Assembly: GCF_000722875.1 (NCBI RefSeq)
Contig: NZ_JFHR01000014.1
Coordinates: 43,076 to 107,075, forward strand
From: Sphingobium chlorophenolicum
GTDB lineage: Bacteria; Pseudomonadota; Alphaproteobacteria; Sphingomonadales; Sphingomonadaceae
DNA: 64,000 nt
Direction of reading: 5' to 3'
The notes beneath the pieces are model-generated. The model saw nothing but the letters and a program-made list of their open reading frames with translations. It had not been told where the DNA came from and searched no databases. The position numbers were made by a program, and so were the translations under genes. This document shows, piece after piece, positions 28,259 to 37,285 of the stretch (position 1 is its first letter; every line of letters starts with the position of its first letter).

Positions 28259-29011
28259 TCAGGCGTGGCTGGGTACGCCCGCCAGTTCCAGAACCGGCAG
28301 ACGCGCCGGGTGGGGGATGGCGACGGGCAATTCGGGCTCGACCTCCGTCACGCGCCCGCGCATGCCGTGATTGGCGGCCCAGATCGCCGCCTGCGTCCGG
28401 TTCTTGACGTGCAGCTTGCGCAGCACGGCCTTCACATGGACTTTCACCGTCGCTTCGCTGATGTCCATCCGCTTGGAAATGACCTTGTTCGGGCATCCCA
28501 TGATCAGCCAACGCAGGATTTCCAGTTCCCGGTCGGACAGGCAGGCGGCGTCCACCGGCCGTTCGACCTCCAGCGCGTCGGTCAGGCTGGGCCGCGATTG
28601 CAGCTCGTCCGCCAGTTGCGGCGGCAGGACGCGTTCGCCCATGGCCACCAGCCGCAGCGTCGCCACCAGCCGGTCGCAGGAAATTTCCTTGACGATATAG
28701 GCCAGCGCTCCCAGGCGGAACGCCTTCAGCATGATCTGGAAATCGAACCTGTCGGACAACAGGACGAGGTAGGAACAGGGAAAGCGTTTCTGCAGAACCG
28801 ACAGCGTTTCGACGTCCATCGCCTCGGTTCCATCATCGATCAGCAGCAGGGCCGGTCCCACATCCTCTTCCGGCACCTCCACCTGTTGGAGGGCTGTGCT
28901 GATATTGGGATATTGGGTTACGCGGAAATCCCTCTCCATCAGGATGCGGCTAAGCCCCTCCCGAACGATTGCATTACCGCACAACAGACGCACATTGACT
29001 GGGTAAGACAT
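28259..29011 (-). CDS. NarL/LuxR-type response regulator (partly degenerate receiver)
   Basis: 250 residues. The C-terminal LuxR domain shows LSDRELEILRWLIMGCPNKV and ISEATVKVHVKAVLRKL. The receiver-like N-terminus lacks the acidic pair (VRLLCGNAIVREGL) although an Asp remains at the usual acceptor site (LLLIDDGTEAMD). The conserved receiver Lys may be K in AYIVKEIS. It sits immediately upstream of the flippase gene on the same strand, facing a 344-bp AT-richer spacer. It is a likely regulator of the polysaccharide locus. Confidence 0.87.
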   Translation of the reverse strand: MSYPVNVRLLCGNAIVREGLSRILMERDFRVTQYPNISTALQQVEVPEEDVGPALLLIDDGTEAMDVETLSVLQKRFPCSYLVLLSDRFDFQIMLKAFRLGALAYIVKEISCDRLVATLRLVAMGERVLPPQLADELQSRPSLTDALEVERPVDAACLSDRELEILRWLIMGCPNKVISKRMDISEATVKVHVKAVLRKLHVKNRTQAAIWAANHGMRGRVTEVEPELPVAIPHPARLPVLELAGVPSHA

Positions 29012-29355
29012 TGGGTGGTCCCCTCATGATCTCTTCCACCCCCATAAGCAGGCCCCAAATGGGATGTAGAAGACCAGTAATAAAATGCCTGAAGTGCGAC
29101 CCTTTCTTTTCGTTTCAACGACTTATCATTACCATATTTGTGCAGCCGAAGTCCTGCATTGTACAATGGAAATTTGGGGTTGCCGCAATAAGGCGTTAAC
29201 ACATTGTTAAGGTGCTGAATTTTTAGTGCCGCTTATAGGAGATGTTGCACCTGCGGCGACGTTTCATACCACTTTGGTGGTATCGCGAAGGGTGTAAAGG
29301 GGAAATCCCTGCACAGCTCCACCTTTAGGGTGATTCGCGAAAAAACTAATCCATG
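29012..29355. promoter_or_regulatory. AT-rich regulatory spacer with an 18-bp palindrome
   Basis: 344 bp without a gene, noticeably richer in A and T than its surroundings. It is upstream of the regulator/flippase pair and downstream of the PIG-L gene. At 29266-29283 there is ATACCAC-TTTG-GTGGTAT, a 7-4-7 palindrome of the kind bound by dimeric regulators. It could be the operator for one of the two LuxR-type proteins, or a short hairpin. Confidence 0.5.
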
Positions 29356-30039
29356 TTAATGGATTTGGCGAACAAGAACAAAGGCTTCAGCGGCGTGTCG
29401 ATGGACCGTCGCCCCCCTCAGCGTCGCGAGCGCGCGAATGGCCTCCAGCGACCGTTCGTCGGGGCTGGGCTTCACCTGGGTCTGGAACAGGCGGAAGGCG
29501 GCGATCTTCCTGTCCAGCGTCTCTTCGATGTCGACGAATATGTTCGGGATGAAGGCGGGGGTGACGCCGGGCGCCAGCCAGTTCGTCTCCGACAGCGTTT
29601 CATAAGCCATGACGCAACCGGGGCCGTTGCCGCTGCGCGGCCGGGCGTGGACCAGGGCGGCGTTGAAGACGATCTGGTGGTCCAGATGAATGTCGCCGAT
29701 GAAGGGGATCAGCAGCAGATCGGGTTCGATCCGCGCCAGCGCCGATGACAGGGCATGGTTGAGTTCGCTTCGCGGAATCCGGTCCAGCCCGGCGGCGGGG
29801 AAATCCAGGAACTGGGTGTCCGTCACGCCGATCATGGCATGCGCGCGCAGTGTTTCGGCGCGGATTTGCCGCACCAGCGCCTCTTCGAACAGGGGCGGCT
29901 GGCCGCGGGTGACGACGATCACATGCACTTGCGCGCCCGCCGCCGCCGCCCGCGCCATGGTGCCGCCGCAGCCCAATATCTCATCGTCGGGATGGGGCGC
30001 GACCACCGCGATGCGGCGGGCGTTGAAGGGCGGCGTCAT
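29356..30039 (-). CDS. PIG-L family deacetylase
   Basis: 227 residues. The zinc motif PHPDDE is at the N-terminus (VAPHPDDEILGCGG), and GDIHLDHQ supplies the third ligand and a conserved Asp-His. The family removes N-acetyl groups from sugars such as GlcNAc-lipids. It starts three bases after the formyltransferase stop, so the two are almost certainly co-translated. That suggests deacetylation followed by N-formylation of the same amino sugar, or a role on the finished polymer. Confidence 0.9.
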   Translation of the reverse strand: MTPPFNARRIAVVAPHPDDEILGCGGTMARAAAAGAQVHVIVVTRGQPPLFEEALVRQIRAETLRAHAMIGVTDTQFLDFPAAGLDRIPRSELNHALSSALARIEPDLLLIPFIGDIHLDHQIVFNAALVHARPRSGNGPGCVMAYETLSETNWLAPGVTPAFIPNIFVDIEETLDRKIAAFRLFQTQVKPSPDERSLEAIRALATLRGATVHRHAAEAFVLVRQIH

Positions 30040-30042
30040 GGG

Positions 30043-30957
30043 CTATTCCCCTAATATGGCGTGGAGCCTGGGCGGCTTGTCGACGCCGCTCCACTGCGTG
30101 ACGGTCAGCGCGGTCGCCTGGTCGCAGAAGATGGTGAAATTTTCCGCCGTCCGGGCAATCACTTGCCCGGCCGATGCGGCATGGCGACCGCCCATGTCCG
30201 ACAGCTCCGCCGCCCAGATATGCAGCTCCGCGCCGTTCGACCGGGTGAAGGCGCCGGGATAGGGGTGGCCCGTGGCCCGGATCAGCCGCAATATCTCCGT
30301 CGCGGGCCGCCGCCAGTCGATCAGCCCATCCTTCGGCGTCCGGCGCGCCGCCCAGGTGGCGCAGCTTTCGTCCTGCGCCAAGCGCGGTGCGTCTCCAGCC
30401 GCCAGCCGCTCCAGCGAGCGGTCGAGCATGAGGGCCAGCGCCCGCATATGCTTGGCATAGAGCGAGGCGGCCGTCTCCATCGGCGCGACATGGAAATATT
30501 GCTGGTCGAGGATCGCCCCCGTGTCCGTCCCCGCGTCGATCCAGAACAGCGTTCCGGCGGTGATCGGCTCCTGCTGCAATATGGTCCAGGGAATGGCCGC
30601 CCGCCCGCGCAGCCGGGGCAGGGCGGCGGGATGATAGCCGACGACCCGGCCGGGAAAGAGGTCGCGAAAGGCGGCCCCGCAAATCTGCGACCAGCCCATG
30701 ACGAAGGCGATGTCCGCGCCTGCGTCCCGGATCGCGGAAAGGGCGTCCTCCCGGTTGATATTGTCGACATGGACGATCCGGCAGCCCTGTTCCATGGCGG
30801 CGGGCCGCAGGTCGACATAATCGGAATGGCGGGCGGCGTGCGCGGGATCGAGCGTCACGAGCGCGGCGACATCCCATCCGGGATGGCGCGTTATCGCATC
30901 GAAGGCGATCCGGGTGGTTTCAACCGCCCCGATGAGGAGGGCGCGCTTCGTCGGCAT
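30043..30957 (-). CDS. Formyltransferase family protein (methionyl-tRNA formyltransferase-like)
   Basis: 304 residues resembling the formyl_trans_N fold. VMGWSQI, GYHPAALPRLRGRAAIPWTI (containing the HP-x-x-LP-x-x-RG signature) and DAGTDTGAILDQ are typical. A C-terminal OB-like part is partly visible. Family members in polysaccharide loci N-formylate amino-dideoxy sugar nucleotides with formyl-tetrahydrofolate. The ATG at 30957 gives a natural start (MPTKRALLIGAVETT) and overlaps the upstream sugar transferase gene by 38 bp in another frame. Its position next to PIG-L and the initiating transferase argues against a general tRNA role. Confidence 0.85.
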   Translation of the reverse strand: MPTKRALLIGAVETTRIAFDAITRHPGWDVAALVTLDPAHAARHSDYVDLRPAAMEQGCRIVHVDNINREDALSAIRDAGADIAFVMGWSQICGAAFRDLFPGRVVGYHPAALPRLRGRAAIPWTILQQEPITAGTLFWIDAGTDTGAILDQQYFHVAPMETAASLYAKHMRALALMLDRSLERLAAGDAPRLAQDESCATWAARRTPKDGLIDWRRPATEILRLIRATGHPYPGAFTRSNGAELHIWAAELSDMGGRHAASAGQVIARTAENFTIFCDQATALTVTQWSGVDKPPRLHAILGE

Positions 30958-31516
30958 GCCAGTCGATCCTTTTTTCGCCCCTGGCCACGACCAGCAGCGT
31001 GCGGGCGATGATCCGCGCATCCAGCCGGGCGCTGCGGTTGCGCACATAGCGCAGGTCGAAGCACAGCTTCTCCTCCAGGCTGAGCAGGGTGTTGCCGCTG
31101 ACCTGGGCAAGGCCGGTCAGGCCGGGGCGCACCAGGCCGCGCTCCACGCCGTCACGCCCCATGGCATCGACGGTGTCGGGCAGCAGCGGGCGCGGCCCGA
31201 TAAAATCCATCTCGCCGCGCGCGATGTTGACCAGTTCGGGCAACTCGTCCAGCCGCGACCGGCGCAGGAACCGCCCCAAGGCCGTCACCCTCCGCGCATC
31301 CGGCAGCAAGGCCTCCTGCCGGTCGCGCAGGTCGCGCATGGTGCGGAACTTGATCATGATGAAGGGCCGCCCGCCCCGGCCACTGCGGAACTGGCGGAAC
31401 AATAGGGGCCGCCCCACGTCGATCAGCACCAGCGCCGACAGCAGCAGCAGCAGGGGGGACAGCAGGCCCAGAAGCGCGACCGCCGCCAGCCCCGCCGGAC
31501 GGAGAAGGGCGATCAT
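30920..31516 (-). CDS. Initiating sugar-phosphate transferase (bacterial sugar transferase, PglC-like)
   Basis: 198 residues, the minimal monotopic phosphoglycosyl transferase. An N-terminal hydrophobic re-entrant helix (AVALLGLLSPLLLLLSALVL) precedes the core, then KFRTM, LDELPELVNIARGEMDFIG, PRPLLP and RPGLTGLAQVSG. The catalytic Asp-Glu pair is in LDELPEL. It transfers a sugar-1-phosphate to undecaprenyl phosphate and so starts repeat-unit assembly. The short form fits UDP-bacillosamine-type or similar donors. It overlaps the upstream glycosyltransferase stop by four bases. Confidence 0.92.
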   Translation of the reverse strand: MIALLRPAGLAAVALLGLLSPLLLLLSALVLIDVGRPLLFRQFRSGRGGRPFIMIKFRTMRDLRDRQEALLPDARRVTALGRFLRRSRLDELPELVNIARGEMDFIGPRPLLPDTVDAMGRDGVERGLVRPGLTGLAQVSGNTLLSLEEKLCFDLRYVRNRSARLDARIIARTLLVVARGEKRIDWHADEARPPHRGG

Positions 31517-32697
31517 GCCCGCTCCGGCACCAGCAGGGCAGGGGAGGGCGCAGGGACGGGCATGGGCTGGCCGACGCCGCGCAATTGCATGACGTCCAGC
31601 AGCGTCGCATTCACCTTGTCGACGTCATAGATGTCGACCGCCGTCTGCCGCGCCGACCGGGCCATGGCCGCCACCCTTGCCGGGTCGGCGATCAGCCGCT
31701 CCATCGCGACCGCCAGGGCTGGCCCGTCGCGTGGCGGGACCAGCAGGCCGTTGACGCCGTTGCGGATCGGCTCCCGGCACCCAGGCATGTCGGTGGTGAT
31801 GATCGGGCGCCCCGTTGCCAGCGCCTCCAATATCGTGCGCGGCAGGCCCTCGCGATAGAAGGATGGCAGCACGAAGGCATGGGCCGAAGCGATGAACGGC
31901 CGCACGTCGCGGGTTTCGGGCAGGAATTCGATCAGCCCTTCGCTGCGCCACCGGTCCAGATCTGCGGCGGTATAGCCGGTGGGATTCTCCGTCTCCGGCC
32001 GGGTCAGCAGCAGGAATCGCGCGTCGGGGCGGCGGGTTCGAATGATCCGCGCCGCCTCCACATATTCGCCCACGCCCTTGTCGCGCATCAGGCGGCCCAT
32101 CATCAGAAAAGTGAAGGGGCCATCGGGCAGGGGGCGTTCCACGAAATGCCGGACATCGATGCCGGAACCGGGCACCTGCATCACCCTTTGTCGGGGGGCC
32201 ACGATCCCGCTCTCCCGCATGACGCGATGATCGTCGCCGTTGAACACGAAGATGCACTTCGCCCCCGCCACGCCGATCCGGTACAGCTGCGACACGACGG
32301 TCCGCAGCCAGGGGCGGCTGTCGGCTTCCCCGCTGAAGACATAGCCAAGGCCGCTCATGATCGCGAAATAGCGCGCCCGGCTCCACAGGCGAGCGGCCAG
32401 CCCGCCGTATATGATCGGCTTCTGCGTATAGGCGACGACGACATCGGGCCGCTCCGCCCGCATCAGCCGCCGGTAATGGAGCAGGGTGCGCAGGTCATGC
32501 AGCGGGTTGGTGCCCGCCCGCGCCATCGGCGTCCGGCGGAAACGCGCGCCCATCTGCGCCAGCTTCGCCAGCACTTGGGGTTCTTCGTCGGGGGCGCAGG
32601 CGACGACGTCATGCCCCTCCCCGATCATCCGGGCGATCAGCGCGCCGCGAAAATTGATCAGCGACCAGGACAGGCTGGAGAGGATCACGACTTTCAT
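31513..32697 (-). CDS. Glycosyltransferase family 4
   Basis: 394 residues. The N-terminal SSLSWSLINFRGALIARMI and the C-terminal FTFLMMGRLMRDKGVGEYVEA and SFYREGLPRTILEALATGRP mark a GT4 enzyme of the type that uses UDP-sugars in capsule or O-antigen pathways (PglA/WbpX-like). The ATG at 32697 gives MKVVILSSL, with GGGAGG upstream. It is the first gene of the minus-strand operon GT, initiating transferase, formyltransferase, PIG-L. Confidence 0.9.
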   Translation of the reverse strand: MKVVILSSLSWSLINFRGALIARMIGEGHDVVACAPDEEPQVLAKLAQMGARFRRTPMARAGTNPLHDLRTLLHYRRLMRAERPDVVVAYTQKPIIYGGLAARLWSRARYFAIMSGLGYVFSGEADSRPWLRTVVSQLYRIGVAGAKCIFVFNGDDHRVMRESGIVAPRQRVMQVPGSGIDVRHFVERPLPDGPFTFLMMGRLMRDKGVGEYVEAARIIRTRRPDARFLLLTRPETENPTGYTAADLDRWRSEGLIEFLPETRDVRPFIASAHAFVLPSFYREGLPRTILEALATGRPIITTDMPGCREPIRNGVNGLLVPPRDGPALAVAMERLIADPARVAAMARSARQTAVDIYDVDKVNATLLDVMQLRGVGQPMPVPAPSPALLVPERA

Positions 32698-33045
32698 GGC
32701 GCATATGCCTCCCGAAACCATTCAGCACGGGAGGTATCACAACGGGCATCCCGCTTCGGCGGTGCATCGGTAGATTACCCCTTTGAGGCAGGTCACATCC
32801 CCTCCGCGTGTTGCGTGGCGCCGGTGGCGGTGCGACGGTCCCGGCGGCATAGCCATAAGGGGAGATCGTCCGTCCCGGCCGGGCCGCGCAAGGGATAAAG
32901 GATGATGTCCGCTCGACCGATTACCGGGAAGCCCCCGTTTCGATAGCCTTGTGCCTACCGTCGGTTGCGGCGGGCATGCAGGGCGGCGCCTCCAGGCAAC
33001 CCTCTTCCACCGCAACCGGCGGACCAAGGGATCGGAGACGAGCGG
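32698..33045. promoter_or_regulatory. Divergent promoter region with a 13-bp stem upstream of the PglF-like gene
   Basis: 348 bp with no gene. It must drive the operons starting at 32697 (minus) and 33046 (plus). 32958-32970 (CCGTCGGTTGCGG) and 33010-33022 (CCGCAACCGGCGG) can pair over 13 positions with one G-U, placing a stable stem-loop 23 bp before the plus-strand ATG and just ahead of its ribosome-binding site (GGAGA). No clear -35/-10 boxes are seen. Confidence 0.5.
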
Positions 33046-35169
33046 ATGCCGAATATCGCGCCAGCCGGGCAGGACGGGACGGAAGCCGTCGCGGACACGC
33101 CCCTCCTGCGGCTGGATGCCGCCGTCCGCGCCTTCGCGGCGCGGGGGGCGGCGCGTTTCCAGGCGATCAGGCTGATCATCATCCTGATGCTGGACGCGCT
33201 GATCATATTGGGCAGCTTCATGCTTTCCCGCCTGATCCTGTCCGATCTGCCGATGCCCCGGACGCTGTTCGACCCCTGGTTCATGGCCCTGTTCGTCGGC
33301 GTCAACCTGACGATGCTGTTCGTCATCCGCACCTATCGGCAAAGCTGGCGCTTCCTGTCGGTCGGGGACGCGTTGTCGCTGGCGGCCAGCCTGCTCGCCA
33401 GCAGTTGGCTCATCTGGATGATCACCGCCGGGTTGATCGCCCCGCAAAAGATGATGCGCGGCGTGATGACCATCTTCCTGACGGTCGACGTGCCGCTGAC
33501 CGTCGTCCTGCTGCTGGCGGCGCGGGCTTCGCGCCGAGCCTTCTACAAACATGTGCGTTCCGCCCGGCTGCGCCGGACCGTGCAGGCGCGCCGCCGCATA
33601 TTGCTGCTGGGCGAGCTGGACTGGGCGCGGGTCATGGCCGACCTGGTGCCCACCGACGGCGGATCGGGGCTGGAGATTGTCGGCCTCATCTCCTTCGACG
33701 GGCATGAGCGGCGGCTGAACGTCGGCGGCCTGCCGATATTGGGATCGCCGGAGATGCTGCCCCGGATCGTCGCGGACCTCGACCGCCTGGGCAAGCGTCC
33801 GGTCAGCCTGGTGGTGCAGGAAAGCAGCGAACGGCTGGACCGGCAGCAGATATTGCGCATCGCGAATCTGGCCGAGCAGGAAAATCTGGTCGTCTCGCGC
33901 TTCCGCAATCCCTGGACCAGCGCGCAATCCATGGACGGCGACCGGCTGGCCATAGAGAAGATGCCGCTGGCCGAATTGCTGGGGCGCCCGGAGATCACGG
34001 TGCAGCACAGCTATCTGGAGCGTGTCGTCACCGGAGCGCGGATCATGGTGACGGGGGCGGGCGGCACCATCGGCGGCGAACTGGTGCGCCAGCTTGCCTA
34101 TTATTCGCCGGTGGAGATCGTGCTGCTCGATCACAGCGAATATAATCTCTACGCCATAGAGATGGAGGCGCGGGAGAAATTCCCCCATGTCCGCTTCCAC
34201 GCCGAACTTTGCTCGATCCGCCAGCGTCCCGCGCTGTGGCAGGTGTTCGAACGGCGGCGGCCCGAAATCGTCTTCCACGCCGCTGCCCTCAAACATGTGC
34301 CGATGGTGGAGGCCAATCCCTGCGCCGGGGTGCACACGAACGTGCTGGGCACCCGCAACGTCGCGGACGCCGTCTGCGAGTTCGAGGCGCGGGCGATGAT
34401 CCAGGTATCGACCGACAAGGCGGTGAACCCCGTCGGCCTGATGGGCGCGACCAAGCGGCTGGGCGAATTATACTGCCAGGCGCTCGACCTGATCGGCAGT
34501 TGCGATCCCGACAGCCCCCGCTTCCTGACCGTGCGTTTCGGCAATGTGCTGGGGTCCAGCGGGTCGCTGATCCCGCTGTTCCAGCAGCAACTGGCGAACG
34601 GCAAGCCGCTGACCGTCACCCATCCCGACATCGAACGCTTCTTCATGACGGTGCAGGAGGCGGTGCTGCTGATCCTGCAAAGCAGCGCCCGGGCATTGGA
34701 GACGGATTCGGAACGCGGCACCATCTTCGTCCTCGACATGGGCGAACCGGTGAAGATCGTGGAGATCGCCCGCCGCGTCATCCGCATGGCGGGGCTGCGT
34801 CCGGACATCGACGTGCCGATCAAGTTCATCGGGCTTCGTCCCGGCGAAAAACTGTTCGAGGAACTGTTCGACACGTCGGAGGACAAGATCGAAAGTGCCA
34901 TTCCCGGCATTTTCGAGGCCATGCCCTCTCCCATTCCGCTGGAGATGCTGGTGGAGGGTTTCGGCCAGCTTGCCCGGCTGATAGCGGCGGGGGATGCGGA
35001 TGAACTGGTGCGCCTGACCCATGAGATGGTCGCCGCATCGGCCAGTTCGCGCTGGGCGGAGATATTGCGGCGGCTGGCGGCGGAAAGCGCCGACACGCTG
35101 TTCATGACGCCGCGCCCGGCGGAAGGCCCGGTCGCCCTGCCGACCGATCTGCCGCGCGATGTCGCCTGA
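33046..35169 (+). CDS. Membrane-bound NDP-sugar 4,6-dehydratase (PglF/WbpM/CapD-like)
   Basis: 707 residues. Four N-terminal membrane segments (about residues 35-165) precede a CoA-binding-like Rossmann part (RRILLLGELDWARVM) and the catalytic short-chain dehydrogenase domain with VTGAGGTIGGELVRQL. The active-site region STDKAVNPVGLMGATKR is followed by FGNVLGSSGSLIPLF. Enzymes of this type turn UDP-GlcNAc into the 4-keto-6-deoxy sugar. The ATG at 33046 has GGAGA upstream. The next gene, a sugar aminotransferase, starts 13 bases later, so the pair probably makes an amino-dideoxy sugar nucleotide. Confidence 0.93.
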   Translation: MPNIAPAGQDGTEAVADTPLLRLDAAVRAFAARGAARFQAIRLIIILMLDALIILGSFMLSRLILSDLPMPRTLFDPWFMALFVGVNLTMLFVIRTYRQSWRFLSVGDALSLAASLLASSWLIWMITAGLIAPQKMMRGVMTIFLTVDVPLTVVLLLAARASRRAFYKHVRSARLRRTVQARRRILLLGELDWARVMADLVPTDGGSGLEIVGLISFDGHERRLNVGGLPILGSPEMLPRIVADLDRLGKRPVSLVVQESSERLDRQQILRIANLAEQENLVVSRFRNPWTSAQSMDGDRLAIEKMPLAELLGRPEITVQHSYLERVVTGARIMVTGAGGTIGGELVRQLAYYSPVEIVLLDHSEYNLYAIEMEAREKFPHVRFHAELCSIRQRPALWQVFERRRPEIVFHAAALKHVPMVEANPCAGVHTNVLGTRNVADAVCEFEARAMIQVSTDKAVNPVGLMGATKRLGELYCQALDLIGSCDPDSPRFLTVRFGNVLGSSGSLIPLFQQQLANGKPLTVTHPDIERFFMTVQEAVLLILQSSARALETDSERGTIFVLDMGEPVKIVEIARRVIRMAGLRPDIDVPIKFIGLRPGEKLFEELFDTSEDKIESAIPGIFEAMPSPIPLEMLVEGFGQLARLIAAGDADELVRLTHEMVAASASSRWAEILRRLAAESADTLFMTPRPAEGPVALPTDLPRDVA

Positions 35170-35182
35170 TTTTGGGAGAAGC

Positions 35183-36421
35183 ATGATGCAAGCCGCCCCT
35201 GCCCGCGCCGCACTCCCTCCGCGCGCCAGCCCGCTCGACGATCCCGCCTTGCGCTGGCCCCAGCATGAGGCGGATGAGGTCGCGGCTGTCATGCACGTGC
35301 TGGAGAGCGGCCGGGTCAACGCGATGGTCCATGGCGACCAGAGCCGCGCCTTCGAAGCCGGGTTCGCGGCCTTTTGCGGCATGCCCCATGGCATCGCCGT
35401 CAGCAACGGCACGGTCGCGCTGGAACTGGCGCTGCGGGCGCTGGGCGTCGGGCCGGGGGATGAGGTGATCCTGCCCTCGCGCAGTTTCTTCGCCAGCGCG
35501 GCCTGCATCGTAGCGGTGGGCGCGATGCCGGTCTTCGCCGATATCGATCCGGCCAGCAACGCCATCGATCCGGAATCGGTCCGCCGCATGCTGTCGCCGC
35601 GCAGCCGGGCGATATTGTGCGTGCACCTCGCCGGATGGCCCTGCGACATGGATGCGCTTCGGGCGCTGGCCGACGAAAAGGGGCTGTGGCTGGTCGAGGA
35701 TTGCGCGCAGGCGCATGGGGCGACCTTTCGCGGCGACCCGGTCGGCGGCTTCGGCGACGCCGCCGCCTTCTCCTTCTGCACCGACAAGATCATGTCGACC
35801 GGCGGGGAAGGGGGCATGTTGCTGCTGCGCGACGAGGCGCATTGGAAACGGGCCTGGGCCTATAAGGACCATGGCAAGAATCCGGACAAATTCTTCACGC
35901 CCGCCACGGCCAGCGGCTTCCGCTATCTGCACGACAGTTTCGGCAGCAACTGGCGGATGACCGAAATGCAGGCGGCCATCGGGCTGGCGCAGCTTGCCAA
36001 GCTGCCCGGCTGGATCGCCCGCCGCCGCCGCAACGCGCAGGTGCTGATGCGCCTGCTGCGCGCCGATCCGGCGGTGGAGGTGCCGGAGATTCCGGATCAT
36101 GTGGGCCATGCCTTCTACCGGCTTTACGTCACCATCGCCGCCGACCGGCTGGGCGAAGGCGGAACCGCGCCGATCATCGACCGGATGGCGCGCATGGGCA
36201 TGCCGGTCGGCAGCGGCTCCTGCGCCGACATGACGCAGGAGGCGGCCTTTGCAGGCATCGATGTGCGCCGGGACGGCAGGCTGCCCGTGGCGCAGGACAT
36301 TGGCCGCCGCAGCATAGCCTTCCCGGTCGACCATCTGCTGAACGAGGGAGACATGCACCGGCTCGCCAACTGCCTTGAGATCGCGCTGGCGGAGCAGGAT
36401 TGCCCGCGAAAGGGGATATGA
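35183..36421 (+). CDS. DegT/DnrJ/EryC1 family sugar aminotransferase
   Basis: 412 residues. PLP-dependent fold type I. VSNGTVALELALRALGVGPG and EVILPSRSFFASA are typical N-terminal features, EDCAQAHGA binds the cofactor ring, and FSFCTDKIMSTGGEGGM contains the PLP lysine. It should aminate a 4-keto (or 3-keto) sugar nucleotide, most likely the product of the dehydratase just upstream. The ATG at 35183 has GGGAGAAGC before it. An in-frame start at 35159 overlaps the previous gene and is less likely. Confidence 0.92.
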   Translation: MMQAAPARAALPPRASPLDDPALRWPQHEADEVAAVMHVLESGRVNAMVHGDQSRAFEAGFAAFCGMPHGIAVSNGTVALELALRALGVGPGDEVILPSRSFFASAACIVAVGAMPVFADIDPASNAIDPESVRRMLSPRSRAILCVHLAGWPCDMDALRALADEKGLWLVEDCAQAHGATFRGDPVGGFGDAAAFSFCTDKIMSTGGEGGMLLLRDEAHWKRAWAYKDHGKNPDKFFTPATASGFRYLHDSFGSNWRMTEMQAAIGLAQLAKLPGWIARRRRNAQVLMRLLRADPAVEVPEIPDHVGHAFYRLYVTIAADRLGEGGTAPIIDRMARMGMPVGSGSCADMTQEAAFAGIDVRRDGRLPVAQDIGRRSIAFPVDHLLNEGDMHRLANCLEIALAEQDCPRKGI

Positions 36422-36425
36422 GACG

Positions 36426-37268
36426 ATGAGCAACGACCGCCTGCCGCATTTCGTCATCATCGGCGCCGTCAAGGGCGCGACGACCTGGATTCACAACCAG
36501 CTTCAGGACAATCCGGCCATCTACCTGCCCGCGCCGGAGCCGCATTTCTTCAGTCAGGATTATGCGCTTGGCCTGGACCATTATCGCCAATTCTTCGACG
36601 GAGCGCGGCCCGACCAGATGCTGGGGGAAAAGTCCGCCGATTATCTGGCCCATCCCGATGCGGCCGCCCGCCTTGCGGCAGTCCTGCCCGAAGCGCGGCT
36701 GGTGGTGCAGCTTCGCAACCCGGTCGACCGCGCCTATTCGGATTACAAGATGCTGTTCCGGCGCGGCACCGTGACGGAGGGGCCGGAACATTATCTGGAC
36801 GGCCGCCCGAACGGCCAGCCGCGCTTTCTGGAGGATGGCCTCTATGCCCGCCATCTGCGCCGCTGGCTTGACCATTTCGATGCGGATCAGATCAAGGTGA
36901 TCCTGTTCGAGGATGTGAAGGCCGCCCCCGAAGTGACGGTCGCCATCGTCAGCGATCATATCGGCGCGCCCTGCCATTATTCCACGCAGGTGGGGTCCGA
37001 TCCGCGTAACGACAGCAGCGAATATTTCCTGCCCCTGCCGGTGCGCACCGCGCTCGCGCCGTTGAAGCAGGCGGTGCGTCCGCTGCGCGGCAATGTCGTG
37101 TTCGAACGGGTGCGCGGTGTGTTCGCCCGGCAGATCGCCTATCCGCCGCTCGCCCCGGCGCTGCGCCAGCGCATGGTCGACTATTATGCGCGGGACATCG
37201 CCGATCTGGAGGATCTGATCGGCCGCGATCTCAGCCATTGGCGGCAGGATAGGCGGCTGGCGGCTTAG
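36426..37268 (+). CDS. Sulfotransferase domain protein (second of three)
   Basis: 280 residues. The N-terminal PAPS loop is FVIIGAVKGATTWIHNQL and the 3'-phosphate region is LRNPVDRAYSDYKMLFR, as in heparan N-deacetylase/sulfotransferase-like bacterial enzymes. The predicted activity is PAPS-dependent sulfation of the polysaccharide. It starts four bases after the aminotransferase stop, so it belongs to the same operon, which hints that the amino-dideoxy sugar or its neighbour is sulfated. Confidence 0.87.
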   Translation: MSNDRLPHFVIIGAVKGATTWIHNQLQDNPAIYLPAPEPHFFSQDYALGLDHYRQFFDGARPDQMLGEKSADYLAHPDAAARLAAVLPEARLVVQLRNPVDRAYSDYKMLFRRGTVTEGPEHYLDGRPNGQPRFLEDGLYARHLRRWLDHFDADQIKVILFEDVKAAPEVTVAIVSDHIGAPCHYSTQVGSDPRNDSSEYFLPLPVRTALAPLKQAVRPLRGNVVFERVRGVFARQIAYPPLAPALRQRMVDYYARDIADLEDLIGRDLSHWRQDRRLAA

Positions 37269-37285
37269 AATGTCCCCCTCCCATT

